Source of the DNA: Burkholderiaceae bacterium
Lineage (GTDB): Bacteria; Pseudomonadota; Gammaproteobacteria; Burkholderiales; Burkholderiaceae_C
DNA length: 44,985 bases
Assembly: GCA_017848435.1 (NCBI GenBank)
Contig: JAFEHU010000022.1
Location: 1 to 44,985, forward strand
Reading direction: 5' to 3'
Positions 12,126 to 20,010 of this stretch are shown here, piece by piece; the stretch's first letter is position 1; each line of letters starts with the position of its first letter. A program made the position numbers and the translations under genes. The notes beneath the pieces were generated by a model that worked only from the letters and a program-made list of their open reading frames with translations, ran no database searches and was not told the origin of the DNA.

Positions 12126-15100
12126 ACCTCTCAGGCCCCTTTGTTCGACGGCCAGTGGGCACGGTGCTGCTGACACTGGGCATCGCGCTGGCCGGCATGG
12201 TGGCTTACGGCGTGTTGCCGGTGTCGCCCTTGCCGCAGGTGGACTTTCCGACCATATCGGTCAGTGCCCGGCTGCCCGGCGCCAGCCCCGAAACCATGGC
12301 CACCAGCGTGGCCACGCCACTGGAACGCCGCCTGGGCGTGATTTCCGGCGTCAATGAAATGACGTCGAACAGCAGCAACGGTTCCACCCGCATCAACCTG
12401 CAGTTCGACCTCAACCGCAAGATCGACTCGGCGGCGCGCGAAGTCCAGGCCGCGATCAACGCGTCCCGGGCAGACCTGCCGGCCACGCTGCGCAGCAACC
12501 CCACCTACCGCAAAGCCAACCCGGCGGACTCGCCGGTGATGATCCTCGCGCTCACCTCCAGTGTCCGTTCCCCCGGGCAGGTGTATGACGAGGTCTCCAA
12601 CGTGGTCCAGCAAAAGCTGGCACAGGTGCCGGGCGTCGGCGACGTGGAACTCGGCGGTGGCTCGCTGCCTGCGGTGCGGATCGGTCTGTTGCCTTTTGCC
12701 CTCAACCGCCACGGTCTGAGCATGGAAGACGTGCGCGCCGCGATCCAGGCCGCCAATGCCAACCGGCCCAAGGGGGCCGTCGAGGTCGAGGGCCGCCGCC
12801 TGCAGATCTACACCAGCGCCAACTCCGCAGGCGCGGGCCTGAAAGCCGCCGACTACATTGACCTCGTGGTGGCGTGGCGCAACGGCGCGGCGATCCGCCT
12901 GGGCGACGTGGCCGAGGTGATCGACAGCGTGGAGGACACCCGCACACTGGGCCTGTTCAACGGCGAGCGGGCGGTGGTGGTCATCATCCGCAAACAGCCG
13001 GGTGCGAACGTGATCGAGACGGTGGACGGCATCCGCGGCCTGCTGCCCGAGCTGCAGGCACAACTGCCGTCGGACGTGAAGCTGCAGGTGTCGTCAGACC
13101 GCACGCTGTCCATCCGCACCGCCCTGCACGAAGTCGAGTTCACACTCGGGCTGTCGATCGTGCTGGTGGTGCTGGTGGTGAGCGCGTTTTTGCGCAGCCT
13201 GCGCGCCACCGTCATTCCCGCCGTCGCCACGGTGGTGTCGCTGCTGGGCACTTTTGTGGTGATGTATGCGCTGGGCTTCAGCCTGAACAACCTGAGCCTG
13301 ATGGCGCTCACCGTGGCCACCGGCTTTGTGGTGGACGACGCCATCGTGGTGCTGGAGAACACCAGCCGCCACATGGAAGCCGGCATGGACCGCTTCACCG
13401 CCGCACTGCATGGCGCGCGCGAAGTGGGTTTCACCGTGCTGTCGATCAGCCTGTCGCTGGTGGCGGTGTTCATTCCCCTGCTGTTCATGGGCGGCCAGGT
13501 CGGGCGGCTGTTCCGGGAGTTCGCGGTCACGCTGTCGGCCGCTGTGATGATCTCGCTGGTGATCTCGCTCACCACCACCCCCATGATGTGCGCCTGGCTG
13601 CTGAAGCCGGAAGCCCACCCTGCCGCGCAACGCCCTGGCTGGCTCGCTCGCAGGCTGGAAGTCATCTTCAGCGGGCTGCAACGGGGCTACGCGGTCAGCC
13701 TGGACTGGGCCATGGCCAACCGCTGGCTGGTCATGTTGAGCCTGGTGGCGGTGGTGGCGCTGAACGGGGTGCTGTTCAAGACCATTCCGAAAGGCTTTTT
13801 CCCGCAGCAGGACACCGGTCAGATCAGTGCCGGCCTGCGTGCCGACCAGAGCATCTCCTTCCAGGCGCTGCAAGACAAGCTGTCACAAGCCGTGGACATC
13901 ATCCGGCGCGACCCGGCGGTGGACACGGTGGTCGGCTTTGTCGGCGGTGCGCGGGCGGGCGGCGGCTTCATGTTCATCAGCCTGAAGCCCCTGGCACAGC
14001 GCAACGAACGGGGCCAGGCGGTGATCGCCCGGCTGCGACCGCAGCTCGCCAAACTCACCGGCGTCAGCATCTTCCTGAACCCGGTGCAGGACCTGCGCAT
14101 CGGTGGGCGCGAATCCAACGCCACGTACCAGTACGCCCTCAAGAGCGACAGCATGGCCGACCTCAAGCTCTGGGCCAAAAAACTGGCCGACGCGATGAAA
14201 CTGCAGCCCGAACTGGTGGACGTGGACACCGACCAGCAGGAAAACGGCGTTGAAACCTATGTCACGATTGACCGCGACAACGCGGCCCGCCTGGGCCTCA
14301 CCTCGCGTGACGTGAGCAACGCGCTCTACAACAGCTTTGGCCAGCGGCAGGTGGCCAACGTCTACGGCGAACTGAACCAGTACCACGTGGTGATGGAGGT
14401 GGCACCCCAGTACCGGCAAGGGCCGCTCGCCTTGAACGACGTTTACGTGCCCGCGCGCGGCAGCGTCAGCACCGGCGACACCGCGCTGAACACCGCTACC
14501 ACGCAGGCCGCCAACAACGCCAGCACCACCGCAGCGGGCACGGCCAGTGTCTCGGTCAACCCCGGCTCCCGCGACCCGGCCACGGGCAGCGCGGTCAGCA
14601 GTGCGGTCACCCGCATGGTGCCTTTGACGGCCTTCACCCGCGTGTCAGAGGCCACCTCCCCCACCGCCATCAGCCACCAGGACGCCGAGCTGGCCACCAC
14701 GATTTCGTTCAACATCGCCGAAGGCAGCAACCTGGCCGACGCGCAGGCCGCGGTGCTCGCCGCACAGGCCAGCATTGCCATGCCGCGCAACGTGCGCGGC
14801 ACTTTTGAGGGCGCCGCACGCAGTGCGCAGCAATCGCAAGACCAGCAGCCTTTGCTGATCCTGGCCGCCATTGTGGTCATCTACCTGGTGCTGGGCATCC
14901 TGTACGAAAGCCTGATCCACCCCATCACCGTGCTGTCCACCCTGCCCTCGGCCGGTGTGGGCGCGGTGTTGGCGTTGATGCTGTTCAAAATGGACTTCTC
15001 CATCATCGCGTTGATCGGGGTGTTCCTGCTGATCGGCATTGTCAAGAAGAACGCCATCCTGATCATCGACTTTGCCATCGAGGCCGAGCGTTCGCGCGGC

Positions 15101-15409
15101 CTGTCGGCGGCAGAGGCCGTGCACGAGGCCTGCCTGCTGCGCTTCCGCCCAATCCTGATGACCACGCTGGCCGCCGCCCTCGGCGCCCTCCCGCTGGCGA
15201 TTGGCTTTGGCGAAGGTTACGAACTGCGCCAACCCCTGGGGGTGGCCATCATTGGCGGCTTGATTGCCAGCCAGTTGCTCACCCTGCTGACCACACCAGT
15301 GGTCTATGTGCTGATGGACAAGCTGCGACGGCGCGGTTCGGATGAACACCATCTGGGCCGAAACCTGTCCGACGAAGGCCGCTCGGCCACCCCACTTCCT
15401 GCCTCCTGA
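12122..15409 (+). CDS. mdtC: RND multidrug efflux permease 2 (MdtC-like)
   Basis: Second permease of the pump. 1095 residues, starting at a GTG that overlaps the preceding TGA by four bases, so translation is probably coupled. Proton-relay aspartates are Asp405 and Asp406 in [13 protein letters not shown], with Lys in [35 protein letters not shown] marks the start of the first porter domain. Unlike the first permease it carries a low-complexity Ser/Thr/Ala/Asn-rich insertion at residues about 776-831, in the second periplasmic loop between YVPARG and MVPLTAF. The insertion explains why it is about 70 residues longer than E. coli MdtC. The outer-membrane factor starts 13 bases downstream. Confidence 0.92.
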   Translation: MNLSGPFVRRPVGTVLLTLGIALAGMVAYGVLPVSPLPQVDFPTISVSARLPGASPETMATSVATPLERRLGVISGVNEMTSNSSNGSTRINLQFDLNRKIDSAAREVQAAINASRADLPATLRSNPTYRKANPADSPVMILALTSSVRSPGQVYDEVSNVVQQKLAQVPGVGDVELGGGSLPAVRIGLLPFALNRHGLSMEDVRAAIQAANANRPKGAVEVEGRRLQIYTSANSAGAGLKAADYIDLVVAWRNGAAIRLGDVAEVIDSVEDTRTLGLFNGERAVVVIIRKQPGANVIETVDGIRGLLPELQAQLPSDVKLQVSSDRTLSIRTALHEVEFTLGLSIVLVVLVVSAFLRSLRATVIPAVATVVSLLGTFVVMYALGFSLNNLSLMALTVATGFVVDDAIVVLENTSRHMEAGMDRFTAALHGAREVGFTVLSISLSLVAVFIPLLFMGGQVGRLFREFAVTLSAAVMISLVISLTTTPMMCAWLLKPEAHPAAQRPGWLARRLEVIFSGLQRGYAVSLDWAMANRWLVMLSLVAVVALNGVLFKTIPKGFFPQQDTGQISAGLRADQSISFQALQDKLSQAVDIIRRDPAVDTVVGFVGGARAGGGFMFISLKPLAQRNERGQAVIARLRPQLAKLTGVSIFLNPVQDLRIGGRESNATYQYALKSDSMADLKLWAKKLADAMKLQPELVDVDTDQQENGVETYVTIDRDNAARLGLTSRDVSNALYNSFGQRQVANVYGELNQYHVVMEVAPQYRQGPLALNDVYVPARGSVSTGDTALNTATTQAANNASTTAAGTASVSVNPGSRDPATGSAVSSAVTRMVPLTAFTRVSEATSPTAISHQDAELATTISFNIAEGSNLADAQAAVLAAQASIAMPRNVRGTFEGAARSAQQSQDQQPLLILAAIVVIYLVLGILYESLIHPITVLSTLPSAGVGAVLALMLFKMDFSIIALIGVFLLIGIVKKNAILIIDFAIEAERSRGLSAAEAVHEACLLRFRPILMTTLAAALGALPLAIGFGEGYELRQPLGVAIIGGLIASQLLTLLTTPVVYVLMDKLRRRGSDEHHLGRNLSDEGRSATPLPAS

Positions 15410-15422
15410 CACCGGTACGACG

Positions 15423-16847
15423 ATGCACGCTTCACTCAAACCCCTCGCCTCAGCGGTGCTGCTCGCCACACTGGGCGCCTGTGCCGTGGGGCCCCACTAC
15501 GAGCGTCCCACCACACCGGTGCCCGCCGCCTTCAAGGAAACCGACGGCTGGGTGCTGGCCGTGCCCGCCGATGCGCTCGACCGGGGCCCCTGGTGGGCAC
15601 TGTTCAGCGACCCGGTGCTCGACACCTTGGCACCCCGGGTGGAGGTGTCCAACCAGAACGTGGCGGCCGCCACGGCCGCCTACGCCCAGGCACGCGCGCT
15701 GGTGCGCGAGCAGCGGGCCGGGCTGTTCCCCACCGTGAACCTGACGGGCGGGGCCACCCGCTCAGGCGGTGGCAGCGGCCAGTCGGCCGATGGCGGCAAC
15801 GCGCGCAGCAGCAGCAACTACCAGCTCGGCATTGGCGGCGGCTGGGAACCCGACGTCTGGGGGCGGCTGGGGCGGGCAACCGCGGGCGCTGAAGCCAGCG
15901 CGCAGGCCAGCGCGGCAGACCTCGCGTCGGCCCGCCTGTCGGCGCAAGGCGAGCTGGTGGCGAACTACCTGTCACTGCGCCAGACCGATGCGCAAATGAA
16001 GCTGCTGGCCGACACGCTCAGCGGTTACCAGCGGGTGCTGTACATCACGCAAAACCGCTACACCGCCGGCATCAGCCCCAAAACCGATGTGCTGCAAGCC
16101 CAGACGCAGCTCGCCAACGCGCAGGCCGAAGCCCTGGGTCTCTCGCAGCAGCGCGCGCAGCTGGAGCACGCCATTGCGGTGCTCGTGGGCCAGGCACCGG
16201 CCGACTTCACGCTGAGCGCCCAGCCATGGTCGGCCACAGTGCCCGAGGTACCGGCCGGCGTGCCCTCCACGCTGCTGCAGCGCCGCCCCGACATTGCCGC
16301 CGCTGAACGCCGCGTGGCCGCCGCCAACGAGCAGATCGGCATCGCCCAGGCGGCCTTCTACCCCAGCCTCAACCTCAGTGCGTCCTACGGCCTGGGCGCG
16401 AGCCGGGTGGCGGAACTGTTCAGCGCGTCCAGCAGCGCGTGGTCGCTGGGGCTCTCCGCCGCACAGGCGCTGTTCAACGCCGGTGCCACGCAAGCCCGGG
16501 TGGATGGCGCCCGCGCCGCGCAAGAGCAGGCGGTGGCGCGCTACCGGCAAACCGTGCTCGGCGCCTTCCAGTCGGTGGAAGACCAACTCGCCGCCACGCG
16601 CGTGTTGGCCCAGCAACAGGTCTTGCGCCAGCAGGCATCGGCCGCTGCAGACCAGGTAGAAACGCAGGTGCTGAACCGCTACAACGCCGGCCAGGTGGGA
16701 TTTACCGACGTGGTGACCGCACAGATCACTGCGCTCAACGCCCGGCGGTCGCTGGTACAGGTGCAGGTTGACCGGCAGGTGGCGGCTGTCTCGCTGATCG
16801 TGGCACTGGGTGGTGGTTGGCAGGCTGAGAGCGCCACCACGCCATGA
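15423..16847 (+). CDS. Outer-membrane efflux lipoprotein (NodT/OprM-like)
   Basis: The outer-membrane exit channel of the same tripartite pump. 474 residues. The N-terminus is a lipoprotein signal peptide with lipobox LGAC, lipidated at Cys20, followed by AVGPHYERPTTPVPAAF, the usual start of mature NodT-family factors. Two repeated TolC-like helical segments follow, with conserved RRPDIAAAERRVAAANEQIGIA near residue 285 and the QVGFTDVVTAQ segment near the end. The start at 15423 is chosen because it begins the signal peptide; an upstream in-frame ATG at 15342 would overlap the permease by 68 bp. No strong Shine-Dalgarno is visible, consistent with coupling to the gene before it. Confidence 0.92.
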   Translation: MHASLKPLASAVLLATLGACAVGPHYERPTTPVPAAFKETDGWVLAVPADALDRGPWWALFSDPVLDTLAPRVEVSNQNVAAATAAYAQARALVREQRAGLFPTVNLTGGATRSGGGSGQSADGGNARSSSNYQLGIGGGWEPDVWGRLGRATAGAEASAQASAADLASARLSAQGELVANYLSLRQTDAQMKLLADTLSGYQRVLYITQNRYTAGISPKTDVLQAQTQLANAQAEALGLSQQRAQLEHAIAVLVGQAPADFTLSAQPWSATVPEVPAGVPSTLLQRRPDIAAAERRVAAANEQIGIAQAAFYPSLNLSASYGLGASRVAELFSASSSAWSLGLSAAQALFNAGATQARVDGARAAQEQAVARYRQTVLGAFQSVEDQLAATRVLAQQQVLRQQASAAADQVETQVLNRYNAGQVGFTDVVTAQITALNARRSLVQVQVDRQVAAVSLIVALGGGWQAESATTP

Positions 16848-16894
16848 TGCGCATCGGGTCTGCCCACCGCCACGTTAGTCTGGCAACCCTAACC

Positions 16895-16926
16895 ATGGCG
16901 CCATGCGCTGGCCACAATGGCGCCAT
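16895..16926. promoter_or_regulatory. Tandem palindromes ATGGCGCCAT x2, candidate operator
   Basis: Two identical 10-bp perfect palindromes ATGGCGCCAT at 16895-16904 and 16917-16926, centres 22 bp apart, about two helical turns. They sit 33-64 bp before the hydrolase start. Just upstream, GTTAG-N10-CTAAC (16874-16893) forms a weak inverted repeat. The arrangement looks like a dimer-pair binding site but no regulator is identified. Confidence 0.35.
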
Positions 16927-16958
16927 CTTCACCCGCGTGTGCACCGGCACACCTTGCC

Positions 16959-18227
16959 ATGCCTGCTGCCCGTCCCGCTGCCCAACCCACAACACAGCAC
17001 CTGCGCCTGTCTGACTTGCAGGGCCTGGCCCAGCTGGCCGCGCAAGGCACCGTGGGTGTGGCGAACATTGCCGAAGGTGTGCATGCCAACGTGTTGCGCA
17101 CACTGGGCCTGCCGGTTGGCCAGGGCGCGGCCACTGGCCGGACGCGCGGGTTGACCGGCTTTGTCTACCGCAGCGTGCGTGGCATCGCCCGCGTGGCGGG
17201 TGCCGGCAGCCAGGCGGTGCTGTCGCTTCTGCCAGTGTCCGAGAACGCCACAGGCTCCTCACCGCAACGCGAAGCCGCCCTGGCCGCGCTGAACGGTGTG
17301 CTGGGCGACCAGCTCGCCGCGAACAGCAACCCACTGGCCACCCGCATGGGCCTGTACCAGAACGGTGAACCGGTGGACCCGCTGCAGCCGCCGGCTGCGG
17401 CGAACGGCAAAATTCTGCTGCTGGTCCACGGTTTGTGCATGAACGACCTGCAATGGGCATCGGGCGGCCAGGACCACGGCCAACAACTTGCCCAGGCACT
17501 GGGCTACACACCGCTCTACCTGCGCTACAACACCGGCCAGCATGTGTCGGACAACGGCGCTGCACTCGCCACACTGCTGCAGCAGTTGGTGGCCCACTGG
17601 CCACAGCCGGTGGACGACATCACCGTGGTTGCGCACAGCATGGGCGGCCTGGTCACGCGCAGCGCCTGCCAACTGGCAGAGCAGGCCGGCATGCCGTGGC
17701 GCAGCCGGCTGCGCCACATCGTGTTTCTCGGCACCCCCCACCATGGCGCACCCCTTGAACAGGCCGGCCACTGGGTTGATCTTCTGCTCGACCGCACCCG
17801 CTGGACCGCGCCCTTTGCCCGACTGGGCCACGTGCGCAGCGCGGGCATCACCGACCTGCGCCATGGCCACGTGCAGGCCGCCGACCGCGCCGAACAAGAC
17901 CGTTTTGGCCCCTCCCACGCCGACACCCGGCTGCCTTTGCCGCTGCCGGCAGGGGTGGCCTGTTTCGCACTGGCCGCCACCACCGCCAGCGAGTTGCCTG
18001 CGGCACGCCCGGACCACTGGCACCCTACGCTGGTCGGCGACGGGTTGGTCCCGGTGCGCAGCGCACTCGGTGCGCACGACGACCCGGCCATGCAGCTGCA
18101 CTTTCCCGAAGCAAGGCAGTTTCTGGCCACTGGCGTCAACCACATGCAGCTGCTGAGCGACGCCGGCGTGGCGCAGCAAATGCTGCACTGGCTCACGCCT
18201 GCGACCACCCGATCGGTGCGGAAATAA
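16959..18227 (+). CDS. Alpha/beta hydrolase (lipase/esterase-like, PGAP1-like)
   Basis: A 422-residue serine hydrolase. The fold begins near residue 150 with ILLLVHGLCMNDLQW (oxyanion-hole HG). The nucleophile elbow is AHSMGG with Ser227, the acid is Asp361 in VGDGLVPVRS, and the base is His395 in GVNHMQLL. FLGTPHHGAPLEQAG after the nucleophile is typical of PGAP1/lipase class 2-like esterases. The N-terminal 130 residues are Ala/Gly-rich, helical and of no recognised domain; no signal peptide is evident. The start is uncertain: an ATG at 16917 is also in frame but lies inside the second ATGGCGCCAT palindrome. The substrate is unknown. Neighbours give no pathway. Confidence 0.8.
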   Translation: MPAARPAAQPTTQHLRLSDLQGLAQLAAQGTVGVANIAEGVHANVLRTLGLPVGQGAATGRTRGLTGFVYRSVRGIARVAGAGSQAVLSLLPVSENATGSSPQREAALAALNGVLGDQLAANSNPLATRMGLYQNGEPVDPLQPPAAANGKILLLVHGLCMNDLQWASGGQDHGQQLAQALGYTPLYLRYNTGQHVSDNGAALATLLQQLVAHWPQPVDDITVVAHSMGGLVTRSACQLAEQAGMPWRSRLRHIVFLGTPHHGAPLEQAGHWVDLLLDRTRWTAPFARLGHVRSAGITDLRHGHVQAADRAEQDRFGPSHADTRLPLPLPAGVACFALAATTASELPAARPDHWHPTLVGDGLVPVRSALGAHDDPAMQLHFPEARQFLATGVNHMQLLSDAGVAQQMLHWLTPATTRSVRK

Positions 18228-18286
18228 CACACCTACACCACCGGAGCCCTCGTACAACATCACGGTACAGCTATTAAACTTGTAGC
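18223..18286 (-). repeat. Degenerate R1-like element, copy D, upstream of HxlR gene
   Basis: Ends in GCTAT-N7-GTAGC (18270-18286), the same 17-nt hairpin layout as copies A-C. The preceding bases keep AGCC and a few other R1 positions at the right offset, but the body is only weakly alike. A second GCTAT-N7-GTAGC lies at 18301-18317. It may be a decayed repeat or an unrelated pair of operator sites. Confidence 0.35.
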
Positions 18287-18308
18287 GAATGAAAAATTAC
18301 GCTATATT
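18280..18308 (+). promoter_or_regulatory. Promoter of HxlR gene within paired GCTAT-N7-GTAGC sites
   Basis: TTGTAG (18280-18285), a 17-bp spacer and TATATT (18303-18308) form a good sigma-70 promoter. The -35 lies in the first of two GCTAT-N7-GTAGC motifs (18270-18286) and the -10 in the second (18301-18317), centres 31 bp apart. A protein bound to the pair would block the promoter, which would fit autoregulation by the HxlR protein. Confidence 0.55.
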
Positions 18309-18349
18309 TTGTGTAGCACCCCCGTTTTGACCCGAAGAGGAGAAGTCCG

Positions 18350-18664
18350 ATGAGTTCCAAAGAGACCGCCGCCGTCAGCCAGTTGCTGGCACTGCTGGAA
18401 TCCCGCTACGCACTGCGCGTGCTGTGGGCGCTGAAAGACGGTCACCCGCAAACCTTCCGCCTGCTGCAAGACAGCGTCGGCGGCATCACACCCAACACGT
18501 TGAACACCCGCATCAAGGAGTTGCGCGAAGCCGGTCTGCTCAACCACGGCAGCGACGGTTATGTGGTCACCACCAGCGGCGCCGACCTGCTGAAACGCCT
18601 CAACGACGTGCAGGCCTTTGCCACCAAGTGGGTCGCCAGCCAGGCCAAGCGCCCGGCCAAGTGA
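18350..18664 (+). CDS. HxlR-family winged-helix transcriptional regulator
   Basis: A 104-residue DNA-binding protein. The whole sequence is one HxlR-type winged helix: RYALRVLWALKDG, then GITPNTLNTRIKELREAGLL (recognition helix) and GYVVTTSGADLL (wing). It contains no cysteine, so the thiol-based sensing known for YodB/HypR-type members cannot apply. GAGGAG lies eight bases before the ATG. A promoter is visible 40-70 bp upstream. HxlR regulators often control an adjacent gene; the divergent or flanking candidates here are the hydrolase upstream and the FKBP gene downstream, neither an obvious target. Confidence 0.85.
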   Translation: MSSKETAAVSQLLALLESRYALRVLWALKDGHPQTFRLLQDSVGGITPNTLNTRIKELREAGLLNHGSDGYVVTTSGADLLKRLNDVQAFATKWVASQAKRPAK

Positions 18665-18671
18665 ACGCCTG

Positions 18672-18706
18672 CCGGTGGTCCTGGCCACCGGGGCCACTGG
18701 CATAAT
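18672..18706 (+). promoter_or_regulatory. Hairpin and -10-like CATAAT before FKBP gene
   Basis: A 7-bp stem CCGGTGG/CCACCGG with a 6-nt loop (18672-18691) follows the HxlR stop codon but has no T-run, so it is a poor terminator. CATAAT at 18701-18706 could be the -10 of the FKBP gene, giving an 80-base leader. No clear -35 is seen. Confidence 0.3.
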
Positions 18707-18789
18707 CGAGGGTTGCCCGGCGGGGCCTGCTTTTGCTTGTGCGACACGCAGAAACCGCCCTATTCCAACCTTTTTGCCTGGGACACCCC

Positions 18790-19140
18790 ATGATCACCAC
18801 CCCCTCCGGCTTGCAGTACGAAGACACCGAGGTCGGCACCGGCGACACCGCAACCGCCGGCCAGAGCGTGGCCGTGCACTACACCGGCTGGCTCTACACC
18901 GACGGCGTCGAAGGCCGGATGTTTGACTCCAGCGTCAAGCGTGGCCCGTTCGAGTTTTCGCTCGGCGCCGGCATGGTCATCCGGGGTTGGGACGAAGGCG
19001 TCGCCGGCATGAAAGTCGGCGGCAAGCGCACGCTGATCATTCCAGCCGAACTGGGCTACGGCGCCCGCGGCGCCGGTGGTGTGATCCCGCCGAACGCCAC
19101 CCTGAAGTTCGACGTCGAACTGCTCGGCACCGCCGACTGA
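18790..19140 (+). CDS. FKBP-type peptidyl-prolyl cis-trans isomerase
   Basis: A 116-residue single-domain FKBP that isomerises X-Pro bonds during folding. Family landmarks are VAVHYTGWLY (strand and active-site Tyr), FDSSVKRGPFEFSLG, VIRGWDEGVAGMKVGGKR (with the conserved Trp) and AELGYGARGAGGVIPPNATLKFDVELL at the end. No signal peptide, so it is cytoplasmic. The length fits FKBP12-like bacterial proteins. The start at 18790 gives MITTPSGLQYED; an upstream in-frame ATG at 18733 adds non-homologous residues and is rejected. It lies just before the heat-shock chaperone operon but has its own leader. Confidence 0.93.
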   Translation: MITTPSGLQYEDTEVGTGDTATAGQSVAVHYTGWLYTDGVEGRMFDSSVKRGPFEFSLGAGMVIRGWDEGVAGMKVGGKRTLIIPAELGYGARGAGGVIPPNATLKFDVELLGTAD

Positions 19141-19187
19141 GACCGGTCTCTTTGCACCGGGGGCCGGCCGATGGCCCACGGGTGCGC

Positions 19188-19209
19188 CAGCCCGGTGTTT
19201 TCCGGGCTG
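19188..19209 (+). other. Stem-loop in FKBP-grpE gap
   Basis: A perfect 8-bp inverted repeat CAGCCCGG/CCGGGCTG around TGTTTT. It lies 48 bases after the FKBP stop. It is followed by AAATCC rather than a T-run, so it may protect a 3' end rather than terminate. Confidence 0.4.
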
Positions 19210-19247
19210 AAATCCCCAAAAATCCCTCGTTTTTGGCGAAAAAACGC

Positions 19248-19273
19248 CTTGAAAGGCGGTGTACAGCCCCAAG
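19248..19273 (+). promoter_or_regulatory. Sigma-32 (RpoH) heat-shock promoter for grpE-dnaK-dnaJ
   Basis: CTTGAAA (19248-19254), 12 bases, then CCCCAAG (19267-19273). This closely matches the known sigma-32 consensus CTTGAAA-N11-16-CCCCAT. It lies about 40 bases before grpE. No CIRCE element (HrcA operator) is seen, so control is probably by RpoH alone. Confidence 0.75.
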
Positions 19274-19309
19274 CTGGAGGCTGCGAGCACACCGTTAATG
19301 TTCCAAGCC

Positions 19310-19882
19310 ATGACCCAACCATCCCCCAATACCCCCGAGAACGGCCAGACCGCCGCCCCTGGCAACGACACACCAGACATTGCCCAGGCCATGCTGCAAG
19401 CCGACGCCCTGGCCAATGCGCAGGCCGATCTGGCCGCGCTGCAGGCCAAAAATGCCGACCTGGCCGACCAGTACCTGCGCGCCCGCGCCGAGGCCGACAA
19501 CGCTCGCCGCCGCGCCGATGACGACATCTCCAAGGCCCGCAAGTTTGCGCTGGAAAGTTTTTCTGAAAGCCTGCTGCCCGTGCTCGACAGCCTGGAAGCC
19601 GGCCTGGCCATCAAGGACGTGACGCCGGAACAGCTTCGCGAAGGCGCGGAGGCCACACTGCGCCAACTCAAATCGGCCCTGGAGCGCAACAAGGTGGTGG
19701 CGATCGACCCGGCCGCCGGCGCCAAATTCGACCCGCACCAGCACCAGGCCATCAGTGTCGTGCCCGTACCACCCGGCACGACCCAGGACGCCAACACCAT
19801 CGTCAGCGTGCTGCAAAAAGGCTACCTGATCGCCGAGCGCGTGTTGCGTCCGGCCCTGGTCACGGTGTCGGCTCCGGCCTGA
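19310..19882 (+). CDS. grpE: Nucleotide exchange factor GrpE
   Basis: Releases ADP from DnaK to reset the chaperone cycle. 190 residues. An N-terminal disordered Pro/Asn/Thr-rich stretch (1-25) is followed by a long coiled-coil helix (about 30-85, with [27 protein letters not shown]) and the four-helix/beta domain. The C-terminal signature [12 protein letters not shown]...[31 protein letters not shown] is diagnostic. The start at 19310 gives MTQPSPN; ATG codons at 19259 and 19298 are also in frame, but the first lies inside the sigma-32 promoter. First gene of the chaperone operon. Confidence 0.95.
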   Translation: MTQPSPNTPENGQTAAPGNDTPDIAQAMLQADALANAQADLAALQAKNADLADQYLRARAEADNARRRADDDISKARKFALESFSESLLPVLDSLEAGLAIKDVTPEQLREGAEATLRQLKSALERNKVVAIDPAAGAKFDPHQHQAISVVPVPPGTTQDANTIVSVLQKGYLIAERVLRPALVTVSAPA

Positions 19883-19883
19883 G

Positions 19884-19904
19884 GCCTGCCGCAGGCCTTG
19901 AAAA
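19884..19904 (+). other. Short hairpin plus CTTGAAAA in grpE-dnaK gap
   Basis: AGGCCT-GCCGC-AGGCCT directly follows the grpE stop and leads into TTGAAAAC. It may be a weak attenuator. The CTTGAAA (19897-19903) resembles a sigma-32 -35, but 13 bases on only CCACAC is found, a poor -10. Confidence 0.3.
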
Positions 19905-19912
19905 CACACAAG

Positions 19913-19921
19913 TTATCCACA
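19913..19921 (+). promoter_or_regulatory. Perfect DnaA box TTATCCACA
   Basis: A single exact match to the consensus DnaA box, 90 bases before the dnaK start. No second strong box or AT-rich unwinding region is nearby, so this is not an origin. It may be a DnaA-binding site affecting dnaK transcription, or chance. Confidence 0.4.
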
Positions 19922-20010
19922 CGTTTAAGTCATTGAATCAACAGGGTTGTGAACAGGCTGGCGGCGGTCGCCGGGCGGTTCGGGCCTCACAGAAAAATCA
20001 GGAGTGAATC

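Noticed and set aside
19188..19209. Intrinsic terminator after the FKBP gene
   Set aside because: The stem is perfect but no T-run follows; kept only as a stem-loop.
19913..19921. DnaA box as part of a replication origin
   Set aside because: Only one exact box, no AT-rich unwinding region, and no dnaA, dnaN or gyrB nearby.
19897..19925. Second sigma-32 promoter before dnaK
   Set aside because: CTTGAAA is present but the -10 region CCACAC is a poor match; one promoter before grpE is enough to explain heat control.
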